DNA of 64,000 bases, from assembly GCA_036924285.1 (NCBI GenBank), contig JAYKYS010000005.1:29548001-29612000 (forward strand), given 5' to 3'. The stretch comes from Asterella californica. Lineage: Eukaryota > Streptophyta > Marchantiopsida > Marchantiales > Aytoniaceae. The translations under genes and the position numbers were made by a program. Positions 49,561 to 61,160 of this stretch are shown in pieces. Every line of letters starts with the position of its first letter. Positions within the stretch are counted from its first letter, which is position 1. The notes beneath the pieces are model-generated. The model was not told where the DNA came from. It did no database searches and saw only the letters and a program-made list of their open reading frames with translations.

Positions 49561-50384
49561 GTATGACAGGATAGGAGGCAGACGACTATACTTTAAGCCG
49601 ACTTGTCTCTCACCCAAGGGTACCTCAGATGACTAGGATTACTAGTGCACCTTAATTGCAAAGATTCAGTTATATCTATGCTCACTTCACTCAACTCTTT
49701 GACCCGTATGGTCACATCCGTCTCTCTAATGACGTTCTTGCAAACAAGTTCTAATCTCGTTCTCAACATTTATCGCATAGTACTCAAAGACTCCCAAGGT
49801 CTCCAATGCTCACTTTACTTATAGACAGGAAAATGAGAATGTCTTCCATCCTCTCAACTCCTCCTTATATACAATACAACTTCTTACCGTTGTAACTTTC
49901 ACTAAGTTACGTTACCTCATAGTAAGTGCGCAATCCAAAATAGTAAAACTTCTAAAAATTACTAAGACTTAAGAATAGCACACACATTACTTGTTCTACT
50001 CTATTAAATTAAGAGATTCTCCTACTGTAGCTTTTGTAAAGTGTTAACTTTCCACACTATCCAATCGGGAGACGAAAACAAATTAATACGACTTTTTAGG
50101 AGCATCTTTAGATCTTTGTGCATGACTTTTCATCATGCATCCAATCAGCGATGGTCAACAAAGTTACATATTTTTGAGAACCATATCTAGAGCTCTCCAC
50201 TTGTCACATAGTGTCATAGTGGAACCTCTAATAGTTTTCTCAACTTAGTTATAACTATCTCAGCTAGTTATGATTAGTTTTGATCACTCTAGATTTAGAT
50301 CTTCAAACTAGAGTCTTATAAGATAGTCATACCTAACGAAATTTATATAAGCACACACACAAATAATGAGATACTTGTGGTGTG
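49561..50384 (-). mobile_element. Candidate LTR after a polypurine tract
   Basis: On the minus strand a purine-rich run (GTGAAAATTAAGTCTGGGGG, ending about 50390) is followed by TAAA and TGTCACACCACAAG. A polypurine tract followed by TG is the hallmark of a 3' LTR start. The LTR would run towards lower coordinates from about 50384. Its end near 49.6 kb and its partner LTR were not found, so its extent and owner are uncertain. Confidence 0.4.
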
Positions 50385-51946
50385 ACATTTACCCCCAGAC
50401 TTAATTTTCACTCCGTCCTCGGAGTGAAGTGTAACAACTTAGAGAAACACAATGTATCAGAAATAGTAAATTAAGATCGTTCCCACGAAGATACAGTTAA
50501 CAATTACACAAAACATAGTACAACAACGTCACAATGGTAATTCTGGTAGTTTTTTGTTATTCTCACGAAATAGAATAATATCCGGATGAGAGTTTAAGTT
50601 TGATAAAGAAACCAAACCAAAGCACAACTTGACAAATCGAATACAAACAACAATGAAATAGTTCTTTGATCAGGGACCTTTCCAACAATACATATAAAAG
50701 ATTCGAGAAGGTAGACGTTGTCGAGTTGAGAGTTTTCCTGGGAAGGGCGGAACCTTCTGGCTGTGATAGATCTTGAAGGCTGTGTTTAGTCTACTCAGGG
50801 AAGCGTTGGACTTCAGGCTATAGTTTCTTACTATACAGAGGTAGGCTTCAGATCATAAGGAAACACTATAGACACTCACTCAGGTCGAATGGACCCTCTA
50901 GTATGCTCAGGAAGCGAAGATCAGGTCAGACTAGTAGTAATAAGGTCAGACAACGAACTTTAACAGTCCAGATTCAGAAACATACGATGGTTCAGACTTC
51001 AGAACTCCTCCTACATGTAAATGAGGCCCTACTAACCATACACACGAAGTTTCAGCTTGAGATCAAATCAGAGTGTCGAGATATGGGCAGAAACGTTCTG
51101 AGCAGAGAAATTATGGCAATTTCTGGTACCCAGACAGCTAATTCGACCTAGAACAGAGAATTGGCTCGATCACTTTCAAAGATTCTTACAGGATTTGCAG
51201 TACACAGCTTGCTGAACATTCCTGTGAAGTTGGGCCTCCTGATTGTACACAGAACTCCAGATCTCGCTCTCTGAAGTTGATGCTCTAGATTGAGAGCTTT
51301 TCGGACCCCCTCTGCTTCAGCGGTCACCCTGAATTACTCACAATTTCAATTGACATGAAAATTTGGGGACAGTCGTAGCCCTGCTGCCAATGAACGTGAC
51401 CTCGAAGGTTTGAAGCGATTTTCTCAAATCTACTGCGATTGACACCGAAAACCCCAAAATCAACAGAAGTGCTGCAATTCTGACACAAATCGAATTTCAA
51501 TCAGCCATAACTCCTTCTTTATTGCTCCAAATCGATCAAAATTTTCGCTGACAGTGCTTGGCACGACGAACCCTATCTCCCTGTGCTCTCAGATTTCGAA
51601 GTCTCCTCTCCAAATGCTCGAACTCCTCTTAAGACCTCTACTACTAAGTTTAGTAGTACATAAAGACAAAATTGGACCAATGGGAGTTCATAGCTTCACT
51701 CCCCTGTCCTTTTGTGTCCCAAACCACGTGGTGACTTAATTTTGCACATAGGCTACCACGTCAAGCCCCTAAAGTGCCAGCATAGACCCTAAACTACATG
51801 CGAAGACATGTAAAACGGCACGTAATCCCGAAAGATAACCTAACCTCGCTAGGAAGCATGCATGGGCGACATGTAATTACAACCTATGACCTTAACTCTA
51901 TCTACATGGTAATCAACCTACTAAGACTCAAAAATATATAACATCC
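50385..51946 (-). mobile_element. Candidate 3' LTR region of element 2
   Basis: On the minus strand, AGAAGTCGACACTGGAGGA, immediately followed by TGTTATATATTTTTGAG at 51946, looks like a polypurine tract plus LTR start. Inside, on the plus strand, TGTCGAGTTGAGAG at 50719 begins a stretch of about 45 bp that resembles the head of the insertion at 57031 (both contain AGGGCGGA-CCT-CTG-CTGTGAT-GATC). Part of the region may therefore itself be a related inserted LTR. No coding sequence is visible. Confidence 0.4.
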
Positions 51947-51959
51947 TCCAGTGTCGACT

Positions 51960-52479
51960 TCTCTGAGGTCCTAATTTCACTCAGAGAGACTAACGCTTGA
52001 CAGAGAGGTGAATTATTTACAATGTAAAATGATTCACATCACAACATCGTATGAATAAATGAGATAGCAAATACTGCTAAAATGTTACTAGTCTCCTTCT
52101 GAAAAGATAGAAGAATACAGACTTCACATCAAAGCTCAAAGAATAAGCCCCTACTCTTCCTAAGAAGTGTTCTTCCAACTAAATCCTCACTCTTAAGAAT
52201 CCAACTTATTTGAAGAAGGTAGACTTAAGACGAAGCCACCATATTCCAAACTCTTCTTACAATTTAACTTATTCTCTTCCACTTCACAGTAACTAATATG
52301 TTCTCAGATTCTCGTAATGTCCTTCACTCAAATAGCACGAAGGCTCTCTTCGCCGAAGGTCAACTTCGGGGGTCTGCATCAATCAGATTGACACATGCGA
52401 CAGCAAACTACGTCCTTCCTAGATAATTGTCTTCGTCTCAAAACATTCACACTCTCACTCCGCAACCTTACGTAACCAA
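51960..52479 (-). other. Non-coding 3' leader of element 2
   Basis: Untranslated stretch between the stop region of the extra ORF and the polypurine tract. It is rich in short TTC/GAA runs and shows no motif. Confidence 0.35.
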
Positions 52480-54800
52480 AAATTAACTAACAAAAACTAA
52501 CCCACGCATCGTCTCTGAATCGTACGTGCAAGATTTCCTCGCATACGGCTCTCCGAGACAAAAAAACAAATCTTCTATTGGTTCGAGATAGTTGCGCGTC
52601 CTCTCCCGACAGGTCCGAGGGACGCGAGACCCGATACGCACGTAGTGCTCTCTTATATACTCTTTGTCCGAAGATGGCGGATCTCATTTCTTACAAAGAA
52701 AAGATTACATCTAGACCGCATGATCACGTCCCCTCACTTGACTGAACCGAAATTTCAATTCTACCTAACTGTAATGTCTGTCTTATACTCCATAATGACA
52801 ACTTAACTGTCTCTCTAAGCTTCTTCAAATCCTGTTTAATTCTCTCAGCTATTATAACTATTCTACTCTTAGCCGAAGGATCTGATGCAATCGTTAGTTT
52901 TGTCCGAAGTCGCTGAAGCAACTCCTTTTCTGTCACGTCGAGTTCGATGGCGAAGTATGTTGTCGTGACCTCATCTACCTTGACCCGAAGCTCTTCGGTC
53001 TTCGCATCTGCAATCTCTTTCGCCTTCTAAGCTTTCACTAGCTCCTCATCTGTTGTGACCAATTGCTTCAGCAAAGCATCCTTCTCTGACTTCATATCAT
53101 GAAATCGCGATGTCATGAGATTGAGCTTAGCTTGCCAATCCTGTATCTCTTGTGAAGCCTTCACCTGATCTTCAGACCTTACGACCAGCAAAGCATCACG
53201 CTCCGTTGTCAACTTCTTCACTTCGTACGAAGAGACCTCCAGCTTCCTCATCAAAACATCCTCTCTGCGAGCCATCCTTCTCGGTCAAAGTGCATTGCGC
53301 TAAGAAGGTCAGTTAACGATAAAGGTACCTTCGTCTCGTTCTCATACACATGACACTGCATGTCTAATTCTGCCAGAATTGGTAACGCCGTACCACTGAG
53401 AAATTCCAGAGTCTTCTCAAACATTCGCAACTCCCTCCCTATACTCGGATCTAGCTGTGTCCAAGTTGTGGCTTCATCGGGTTGAGGTGAAGTCCGAAGA
53501 GTTTCTCGATTATCTTCCTCTTGGATTTCAGTCGCTCCTGAATGTATCCTCTTGAGAACGAACTCTTCCTGACCCGCATTGGTTTGATTTCCTTGCGGAG
53601 CTGATTCTCCAACAATCTCGACTGAGGATGACTTCGTTGGTGTTTAAACTTCTTCGGCACCTTCTTCCGAAGTTGCCATCGTCGTTCTCCTCGCTTTCTT
53701 CTTCTTCCTCGAAGTTACACCACATGGTGTTCCCTCTTCAATCATCTTCCTCTTCGCCCTGGTACTCGATCTCGTCGAAGTTACAGGAGTTACCATCTCC
53801 TCTCTTTGAAGAGTCGACTCCACTAACAATTCGTCTTCGGACGTCATTCTCTGTTCGAACTTCTCCTCTTCTTCCGGAAATAATAACTTCATTCCCCGGT
53901 AAAAGATCACTGCGAAGACCACAAAGTACATAGATCCGTCATCGTCGAAGGTACTATGTAGCTTCTGGACATGCCATGAAAGATCTTCGTCCAATATGCC
54001 TTCTTCGATGAAATATATCTGTCAGTTTGCTAAGTACGAAGTCCGATACGGCTTGAAGATCGTATTCAAGGTAATGCCGACATCTCTTCGGAATGACTCG
54101 ATGTAACTGTGCACCTTGAAGCCATTCGACCCTACCGGCATCACTGAGAATAGTTCATTATACTTCGCCACCTCCTCCAAAGATGATTTGCAGGTGCTAT
54201 CATAAAGAAGATCTCCCGGTCATCTTGCATCGTCAATCTCGAGTGAGAAAGTCCAATGTGATAGAGTCCAATTCTACGGTCTTCCTCGAAGATCGTCTGA
54301 AGGGTGTCTTCTACAGACAAGGATCTCATGTACCAGTTCCGAAGATATAACACCCCAATTCTGCATTAGGAATGTCATACCCGTCTCCTCTAATCGCTCT
54401 TGATACAGCTGGAAGTTCGGCCACTTCGTCGTGATGGTCTTCAATTTAACCGGCGGCTTCCTTGTAGTCTGCATTCCTCTCATCTGGTCGTGGTTGAAGG
54501 TCGAAGTCCTTCGCCTCTCCTTGTACGAAGTCTATCTTCGTCTCTCCTGTCGCCCTAAGTCCTAAGAAGACTCACTTCGTCGAACACACTCTTCGTCTCT
54601 CTCGCACTGATAGTTCTGGAGCGCTACAGTAATCTCGCAAGTGGAATTAATAAACAGTAAAAGTGATTTGCTTTTGAATCTTCTTATAGTCATTTCCTCT
54701 CGCCTCTCTACGTGCGAAGTGCCTCCTGTCTTTCGACCGCGAAGTTGCATGAACTCCTGTGCTATTTTGGTCCTCCTTCCCAAGGTCATAACTTCGTCAT
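52480..54800 (-). pseudogene. Extra coiled-coil ORF of element 2, between integrase and LTR
   Basis: Minus-strand frames follow one another from 54789 down to 52487 with several shifts. The N-terminal part (54562-54141) is a globular-looking segment with LMQNWGVISSELVHEI and DDLRGRP. The middle (53994-53644) is acidic, then contains a Lys/Arg patch (TSRKKKKARR) that could act as a nuclear localisation signal. The C-terminal part (53275-52724) is a long coiled coil (EVKKLTTERDALL, LLKQLVTTDEELVKA, LRETVKLSLW). Its position after integrase marks it as an accessory ORF, as found in some plant Ty3 lineages. No envelope-like signal or membrane segments are evident. Confidence 0.5.
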
Positions 54801-55217
54801 CCGACGTCCGTTCTCAACAAATGAGGTATCCTTGGAAAGCTCTTCGTCTGAAGAATGTAGCTAGGTTATTATTCCAATGATATACACTTCATAGGTTCTG
54901 TAGTCTTACTCAGCATCATTCCTTGACTAGAAACTCCATACTACAACTAAACTTATCCTATCTATCATCTATACTAACTAATCTACTGTTTTATCTAAGC
55001 AAAACAAAAATTATCTAACAAACTGGAAATCCAAGGCTTCACATGAAATATCTCGTTGGTGAAACTTCTTCAACTTGTCATGGTTCACTCGATCGAAGAA
55101 CGTACCATTCCTTTCTTGAAGATCATCCGTGTCATTACTCCACACTTTGGAGATAATGAAAGGCCAAAAATATCGACGTAAGAACTTCTTTTGAACTCGC
55201 TTGTGTCTAATAGCATC
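54801..55217 (-). other. Spacer between integrase and the extra ORF
   Basis: Contains the last integrase-proximal residues in broken frames (for example VWSNDTDDLQERNGTFFDRV, then a VNHDKLKKFH tail) and otherwise non-coding AT-rich sequence. Confidence 0.4.
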
Positions 55218-56303
55218 TCATAACATCACCCAGTCACCCTTTTGAAATGACTGTAACTTCATTTTGTTCTTCGTCAAGCGCTTGTCATAGCTCTTTTTTT
55301 GTTGTAGCCGAGCCATCTCAATTCGTTGAGCTGCATCATCTTTATTATCCTCCAGCTCCAACAAGATTTCTCCTCTCTCTTTCTCAGCTATTGGACCACC
55401 CTTTCTCTTCAATCCTGCTTGCAAGGTCTGAAAGGTGACTAGGTTGAACTAGATTGGTAATATGGATTCCAACCCATACACCATCTTGAAAGATGAATAT
55501 CCTGTAGACGTCTTCACTATTGTATGATACTCTCATAAAACTACATGAAAACGCTTATCCTAGTTGTGTTTGACCTCTTCCATATCAGCATCTTTTGCTA
55601 ACATTTGACACAAGGTAAAGTTTGTCCTCTCTACCAAACCGTTTGAACTAGGTTTATATGAAGTAGTAACCCTCAGAGAAAAAGAGAAGTGTGCACATAG
55701 CAATAGTCATACCACTCACAAATTCTCGACCCCTATCAGAAACTAATTCCAAGGGACATCCAACCTAGTAATGATCCGTTCGTAGAGAAATCTACTCACC
55801 TCAATTTCTCCAATAGTTACAAGAGGTCTAGCTTCTACCCACTTTGTAAAGTAATCTGTGACTACAACAATATACTTATTGTTGCGAGGGGTGCGATTCA
55901 AAGACCCAACAAAATCTATTCTTCATTTCTCGAAAGATCCAAGAACAAAAATTAGATCTAAGTGGAGTAGAAACACTAGATTTGATAGCGAAAGCTTGAC
56001 AAACATCACAGGTTTTACAATACGTCAAGCAATCTCTAAACATCTCTTTTCAGTGATATCTTGCGTCAAGTATCTTATGGACTAACAACTTGCCTTCGAA
56101 ATGTCCTCCACATATTGGACCATCATGGAATTCTTTCATACGTCGTAGAGACTCCTCCTTGCTCGCAGCTCTTCTCAAGACCTCATAAACTCCTTCATGG
56201 AATAACACACCTTCCACCACAGTGTAGGGTTGACTTCGTTTCACCAAAGCCTTCTTCTCTTTGGTCCGCATCCGTCTTGATAGAAACCTTCCGTAACAAA
56301 ATC
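55218..56303 (-). pseudogene. Integrase of element 2
   Basis: The zinc-binding H2C2 domain is visible (MKEFHDG...GGHFEGK, then CKTCDVCQ). It is followed by the catalytic core start TDYFTKWVEARPL and, after a frame change, the block NGLVERTN that supplies the catalytic Glu. The C-terminal part has KKSYDKR...FQKGDWVML, the usual post-core motif. In-frame stops occur, including a TGA where Trp is expected after ARYH, and a frameshift follows the PWN-FLIG block where the second catalytic Asp should lie. Function: strand transfer of element cDNA into the genome, here lost. Confidence 0.75.
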
Positions 56304-57030
56304 TCAAATTTCTTGATATTCTATTGAGATAATAGAGTTGCTCATCAAGACCATCAAATATTCGTCAAGAAAGGTGTCATCCACCGGCTCCTCTCTATCA
56401 CTATCGTAAGCTCTAGATAGCAAATATGCATTTGCGTGCTTCTTTCTTGGTCGATCACAGATCTCATAGTCGTACTCTGACAATAAGAGCTTCCACCTTG
56501 CTAATCTTCCTTCGATCATAGGTTTATTGAAGATGTACTTCAATACCTTATGATCTGTAATGATAGTGAACTTGCCTCCTATGAGATAATGTCAAAATTT
56601 TCTCAAAGCATAGATCACTGCTAATCCTTTTCTCTCTGTCATAAAATAATTTCTCTCTGTCTTGATCATTTGCCGACTAGCATATGCAATAGGATGATCT
56701 CTACTTTCAACATCATACAGACTTAAAGTACATCCTACTGCTATATTTGAAGCATTCGTATATAAAATAAACTGTTTATTCCAATCGGAATTAACCAAGA
56801 TCTGACTTAACCAAGATCGGAGTTCTCCGATCTTGGTTAAGTGAGAATGAGAGTATAAACCTTCGATAATACCCCACCATACCTAAAAACTGTCGTAACC
56901 TAATGAGAGTACTAAGAAAAAGGAGCTCTAAGATCTTCTGCACCTTCTTTGGATCTACGACAATGTCGTCCTTGGATATGATATGACCCAAGAGTAACCC
57001 TTCTTCACACCCAAAAATACATTTCTCCGA
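56304..57030 (-). pseudogene. RT thumb and RNase H of element 2
   Basis: From the right: EKCIFGCEEGLLLGHIISKD and LRQFLGMVGYYRRFI (end of RT), then RNase H with FILYTNASNIAVGC, IAYASRQM, TERNYFMTERKGLAVIYALRKF, and RLARWKLLLSEYDYEI before LLSRA. The first RNase H catalytic Asp is replaced: family consensus TDAS reads TNAS here. The reading frame joins smoothly to the RT piece beyond the insertion at 57031-58823. Confidence 0.75.
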
Positions 57031-58823
57031 TGTCGGAGCGAGAGTCTTTCTTGGGGAGGGCGGACCTCCTGACTGTGATCGATCCAAGAAAACAACCAGA
57101 AGAGAAAGACAAGTAGCCGCTGACGATGAGATCTCCAAAATCCTACTTCTTGCGTCCACCAATTACAAAAACAAGCACTCAAACACACCTTGGGTACACA
57201 GATGGGTCTCTCAAGATTCAATTAACTTTATTACAATGTCGTCTGCACCACCAATTTCTCCAACTGTACAGAAAATCTCTCTCTTCCTCTCCTGCGCACC
57301 TCTCTTCATCCGTCAAGCCAAAAGTCTACCCTGTACGTCTCAATCTGAACCTAATAGAGAAATTCAGGCCCCTGAATCTTATTCCTCTCCTTGCCCCAAC
57401 TGAAACTCTCAGAAATTTGATCCAACGTCGCTCAAAAGTCCCCTGTAGATTTCCAAACGATCTCTCTCAATAGAACTGTCTCCTGAGAGTAATTTCTCCC
57501 CAGAACAGTTTATTTAAACAACGTCCAAGCCTAAAACTCCTGCTTCTCTCTCTTACGATGTTCTCCCAATTCAATCTGTGAGCAATTTGACCTTCTCCAG
57601 CCTCCTAGCTTTTCCTGCGTGTCCTCAACCCCCAATCCCTAATTCTCCTCCTTCCGCTTGAGTTCTCTCAGAAAACTCCCTTGAAAAAGTGTCCCCGATC
57701 TCCAGCCGCCGCAGGTATTAAACCTAAAAGTTAAGGCACTAGCTTAAGCTGCCCCCTGCTGTCCTTATAAGTGCAGTCACTTATCACAAGCAGGGCCCTA
57801 GCTTAAGCTGCCCCCTTGCTGTCCTTATGCGTACAGAGCTTTATTTACAAAGTTGGCCCCTTTTTAATACAAGTTTCACAGTTGCCTCCACAAACTCTAC
57901 CCCTTCACTAATAAAGATTTTCACATCCTCATTCCCCATCGCAAGCTGACTCGATGGTTATTTAACTAATTACAAAAGTTTCCCGTGCTCTTGATACCAT
58001 CTTGATGCCATCCTGAATATACTACAAGCCATCCAATGTAGGCCGAAGCCCCAACACTTATGAGGCTGCCTCACAGGGCTTACAGCCCCCCCCATATGCG
58101 CACCATGTATCTCCCATAGTATATTCAGGATGACATGCGGAGGCTTAGGCCAGGAAGCCCACGATTAAGAGAGATACGCCCCTAAGTATACAGGACATGG
58201 CTGCATACCTAACATAGACTCCCATACGGGAGGCCAACATGCCGAAATAGGAACCAGAGGCAAGGGGGAATTGATCTTGAGACCACTTTCTCCCTAGGCA
58301 GGCGCCCTATCACTGGGATGGTCTTTGGTTCCGTTCAAAAAGCTTTTACAGTCTGTACATATGCTTTACTAAGAAAATCTTCCTGTAAAGTCTTTACTAG
58401 CTTTCTGTATGCTAACTTCTCTATACAACTCCGTTTTAAACGAATAAAGAGTCAAAACTATAGTACATGTGAACACCTACACACTCATGCAATCAGATTC
58501 TGAGTTCGAGTCACAAATCAGAATCGATGGATTTCCCTCTTTCGCATATTTCTTAGTTTAAAACACGTGCTAACTATTACTTAAAGCACTTTCTGTCGAA
58601 ACTAGAAGTACGACGTCGCTCTCCTCGACGAGCTCTACATTCTGGGAACTTTCGCCCCCTTTAGGATGATATTTCATTCCAAGCTAAGGGGCAGCTTGTC
58701 AAGCACCACCCCAGCTTAGCTCCTGCCCAGCTTGATAAGCTACAGGGCAGCTTCTTTTACACAACAAAGAAAAGATCTCTTTGCAACTAGTTTTCATTAT
58801 ACAGACCCATGTACAACACGACA
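57031..58823. mobile_element. Solo-LTR-like insertion with CCGA target duplication
   Basis: The 1,793-bp segment starts TGTCGGAGCG and ends ACACGACA, so its tips are inverted (TGTCG...CGACA). It is flanked by CCGA at 57027-57030 and 58824-58827. Excising it with one CCGA restores the RT reading frame (...ASLN-SEKCIFG...). It contains no coding region. Internally it has a 38-bp direct duplication (57739-57776 and 57798-57836, CTAGCTTAAGCTGCCCCC...) and a 16-bp inverted repeat. Its head resembles the sequence starting at 50719. Confidence 0.75.
58009..58132. repeat. Perfect 16-bp inverted repeat inside the solo LTR
   Basis: CATCCTGAATATACTA at 58009-58024 is exactly reverse-complemented at 58117-58132, with about 92 bp between. 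The loop contains AGGCCGAAGCCCC and a C-run. It may form a long hairpin in the LTR transcript or record a small foldback insertion. Confidence 0.65.
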
Positions 58824-58827
58824 CCGA

Positions 58828-59153
58828 ATTGAGAGATGCATTTGTTACATCTAAACATTCTAAGACTTCACAAGGTGCTCAAAATGCTTCTCCTTATTCC
58901 CGTAAACACAAAAGTCATCTATAAAATCTCTCACAAACTTTCATAAGAAGGGTTCGAACACTTTGTTCATGAACCTTTGAAACGTCGCAGGAGCATTATC
59001 AGACCAAATGGCATGACTCAAAATGCAGCATTGAGCTTTTTGTAATCAACACATATCCTCAATTTGTCATTTTTCTTCTTTACGATCACAATGAGCGATA
59101 CTCATTCAGAATGCTCCACCTCGTAAATGAACTTAACAGTGTGCAGCTTCTCC
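58828..59153 (-). pseudogene. Reverse transcriptase core of element 2, internally deleted
   Basis: From the right the frame reads FIYEVEHSE, then a TGA in place of Trp, VSLIVIVKKKN and LRICVDYKKLN. It then jumps directly to VMPFGL, DNAPATFQRFMN and FVRDFIDDFCVYGNK with the YxDD-type catalytic box as FIDDF. About 50 residues normally found between the CVDYKKLN and PFGL blocks, including the first catalytic Asp, are missing. Two small shifts are also present. Confidence 0.75.
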
Positions 59154-61156
59154 CTGCGCGGAGCGAAAAAGAATTCCCCAATATTTTTTTTTATTTTTGC
59201 GTGTTTAAAAAAAATGCTGTGCCCGAGTCAAAAAAGTAGCTTAAGCGCGTCACACATTGGCGTTTAGAGTTTGAGTCATTTTGATGATCATTATTAAGCT
59301 CAATTGTAGATGCATAATTTCTAGGAATTATGATAAGAACCTGACCCTTTTTCTTTTCCTTCATGAACAACCAATACTAATTAATCGTTTGATGTCTCTC
59401 TGAATGACTCTCTTCAATTCTGAATCGACTAAATAATATTCTCAACTTCCTCTTCAGGGCACATTATTACATTCCCCTCGTGGTAGTGTCCACAAACTTC
59501 TACAGAAGGGAATTCCTTTGAGAGTTGGATATATGAAATTTGAGAAAAAAAAGAATAAACTTCAATGCTTTTCATTATCCTGGTTTTCGTTTGGTTACAT
59601 ATAAAAAATAATATACAATAATAATGTTTTATTATTGAAAAAAAATTTTACTTAAAAAAATTTATTGAGTAAAAAATTTCTATTTTTTCTTTTTTTCTCT
59701 GACAGTCCCCCTGGGCCCTTTTTTTGTCAGTTTTTTTCTCTTTTTTGTCTGACAGTACCCCGCGCTACGGGCCTTTTGTCTCGGCTTTAGCTCTATCCCC
59801 GACATATAAATGGAAAAAAACTGACAAAAAATTGCGTCTCGTGCTAGAGGTCCCAAGCCTCCTCGCGGGGTAGTTAATTCTTCTATTTTATCGGGGTTCA
59901 CCGGAATGTCGGCCTCCTTACAGGCCAAGCTGTCTTTGGAATAATTCCTCGTACCGAGAGCGTAAGCCTTTGGCTTATCACCCTCAGTAACAACCCCGCT
60001 CGGACGCAGTAGACGCCTACTTAGTATTCAGAGTTTGCCTCGATTTGGTACCGCTCTCGCAGCCCGCACCGAAACAGTGCTTTACCCCTAGATAGTCCAG
60101 TCAACTGCTGCACCTCAACGCATTTCGGGGAGAACCAGCTAGCTTTTGCTTTTGGTCTTAATTGAAAAGGCCTGCGGCCTGACTGAGCACTTTTCTCTGT
60201 AGTGAGGATGTCCCATCGCTTTCTAATAAAAGGGCAGGAACTTCCTAATAGTCTTCCTTGGATATGGAGGGTTTTTGTAGATTTTCCGTTCCTGCGGTAA
60301 TTTTGACTGGTCGGACTTCCACTTCTATTCGACCTCGGTGCTATTGAGCAGCAAAAAAAGATTTTGGCCGCCGCGCTCTCAACCGCGTTTTTGTTGCTTC
60401 AAAATCAATTTCAGATTTTATACTAAATTCATAAGGTCTTAAAACCGTTTTTAAATTTATTATATTATAGACAACCCAATATAAGATTAAAACAATTAAA
60501 AAAAAAGCAAGTTAATTTTTTATTTTTTTAATTAGCTTTCACTCTTGTATAAAGAGGATGGGACTTGATTTTTTTACTGCAAAGTTCAATGCTGTTTAAT
60601 CTCACCCATATGACTATTTAGTTTTTTATTAAACATTAAAAAATTTATTACTCATGCGGGGAGACATGCCCGGAGGGCGGGGCACTGTCTGACCGATGCT
60701 TTCAAAAAAAGAAAAAAACTCACGAGACACGAGACGAAATGCCGAGCCGGCCTGTAGCATGCAATACGTTTTTTGTGACAAGCAAAACAATGCATTGGGG
60801 TTTTTGCGCTACAGTTTCTTTTTGATAGACTTAGATAAAATCAAAACAAAAATTCATACAGACAGGAAGTAGAGGTTCGACAGGAAAGTCCTTTCGATTC
60901 AATAAATTTGTATTAAATCAAGAGTCCACGAGAGACAGAGGTTTCTATTCTATGATCTGAAAAAAGGAACCTGGGATAAACAAAAACAGTCCGTCCATAC
61001 TCGAGCCTTTTTTTTCTAATTTAATAAGGTATTTGGCCATTTGACCAGTGCTGTCGGATAATATTCAATAAAGCTAAAAAAGCTGTTTTGCAAGCATAAA
61101 GCTGTCGGTTCAAATCCGATCGTCTCCATAATCTACTGGAAAAAAATAGAATAAAC
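59154..61156. other. Organelle-like DNA inserted in reverse transcriptase
   Basis: About 2.0 kb separates the RT codons for LVKEKI (61161 side) from those for EKLHTVKFIYEVEH (59153 side), which join directly when it is removed. The insert differs from its host: GC-rich islands (59.7-60.4 kb) alternate with A/T homopolymers. It contains 121 bp matching plastid 23S rRNA, and a tRNA T-arm-like end near 61102-61130. Its other parts are not identified. A minus-strand open frame (59680-59928) near the left end has no assignable family. Most likely a patch of organelle DNA captured during break repair. Confidence 0.6.
60022..60142 (-). rRNA. Plastid-type 23S rRNA fragment
   Basis: Read on the minus strand it contains TAGCTGGTTCTCCCCGAAAT, GCGTTGAGGTGCAGCAGTTG, ATCTAGGGGTAAAGCACTG, TTTCGGTGCGGGCTGCGAGA and GGTACCAAATCGAGGCAAAC. 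These are the order and sequence I know from plastid 23S rRNA (domain II region), not the mitochondrial 26S version. Similarity stops abruptly after CTCTGAATACTA on one side and before TAGCTGG on the other. This is a displaced fragment and not a functional rRNA gene. Confidence 0.8.
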
Positions 61157-61160
61157 AATC

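Noticed and set aside
59680..59928. Minus-strand ORF in the organelle-like insert as an organelle gene
   Set aside because: The part reading ADIPVNPDKIEELTTPRGG looks protein-like, but I could not match it to any plastid or mitochondrial protein, and it ends in low-complexity sequence.
61045..61131. tRNA gene (Ala-type anticodon TGC) at the end of the organelle-like insert
   Set aside because: A convincing T-arm and acceptor 3' strand are present (GTCGGTTCAAATCCGAT, then CGTCTCCA), but the 5' acceptor strand pairs in only about four of seven positions and no proper anticodon stem forms. At best it is a degraded organelle tRNA.
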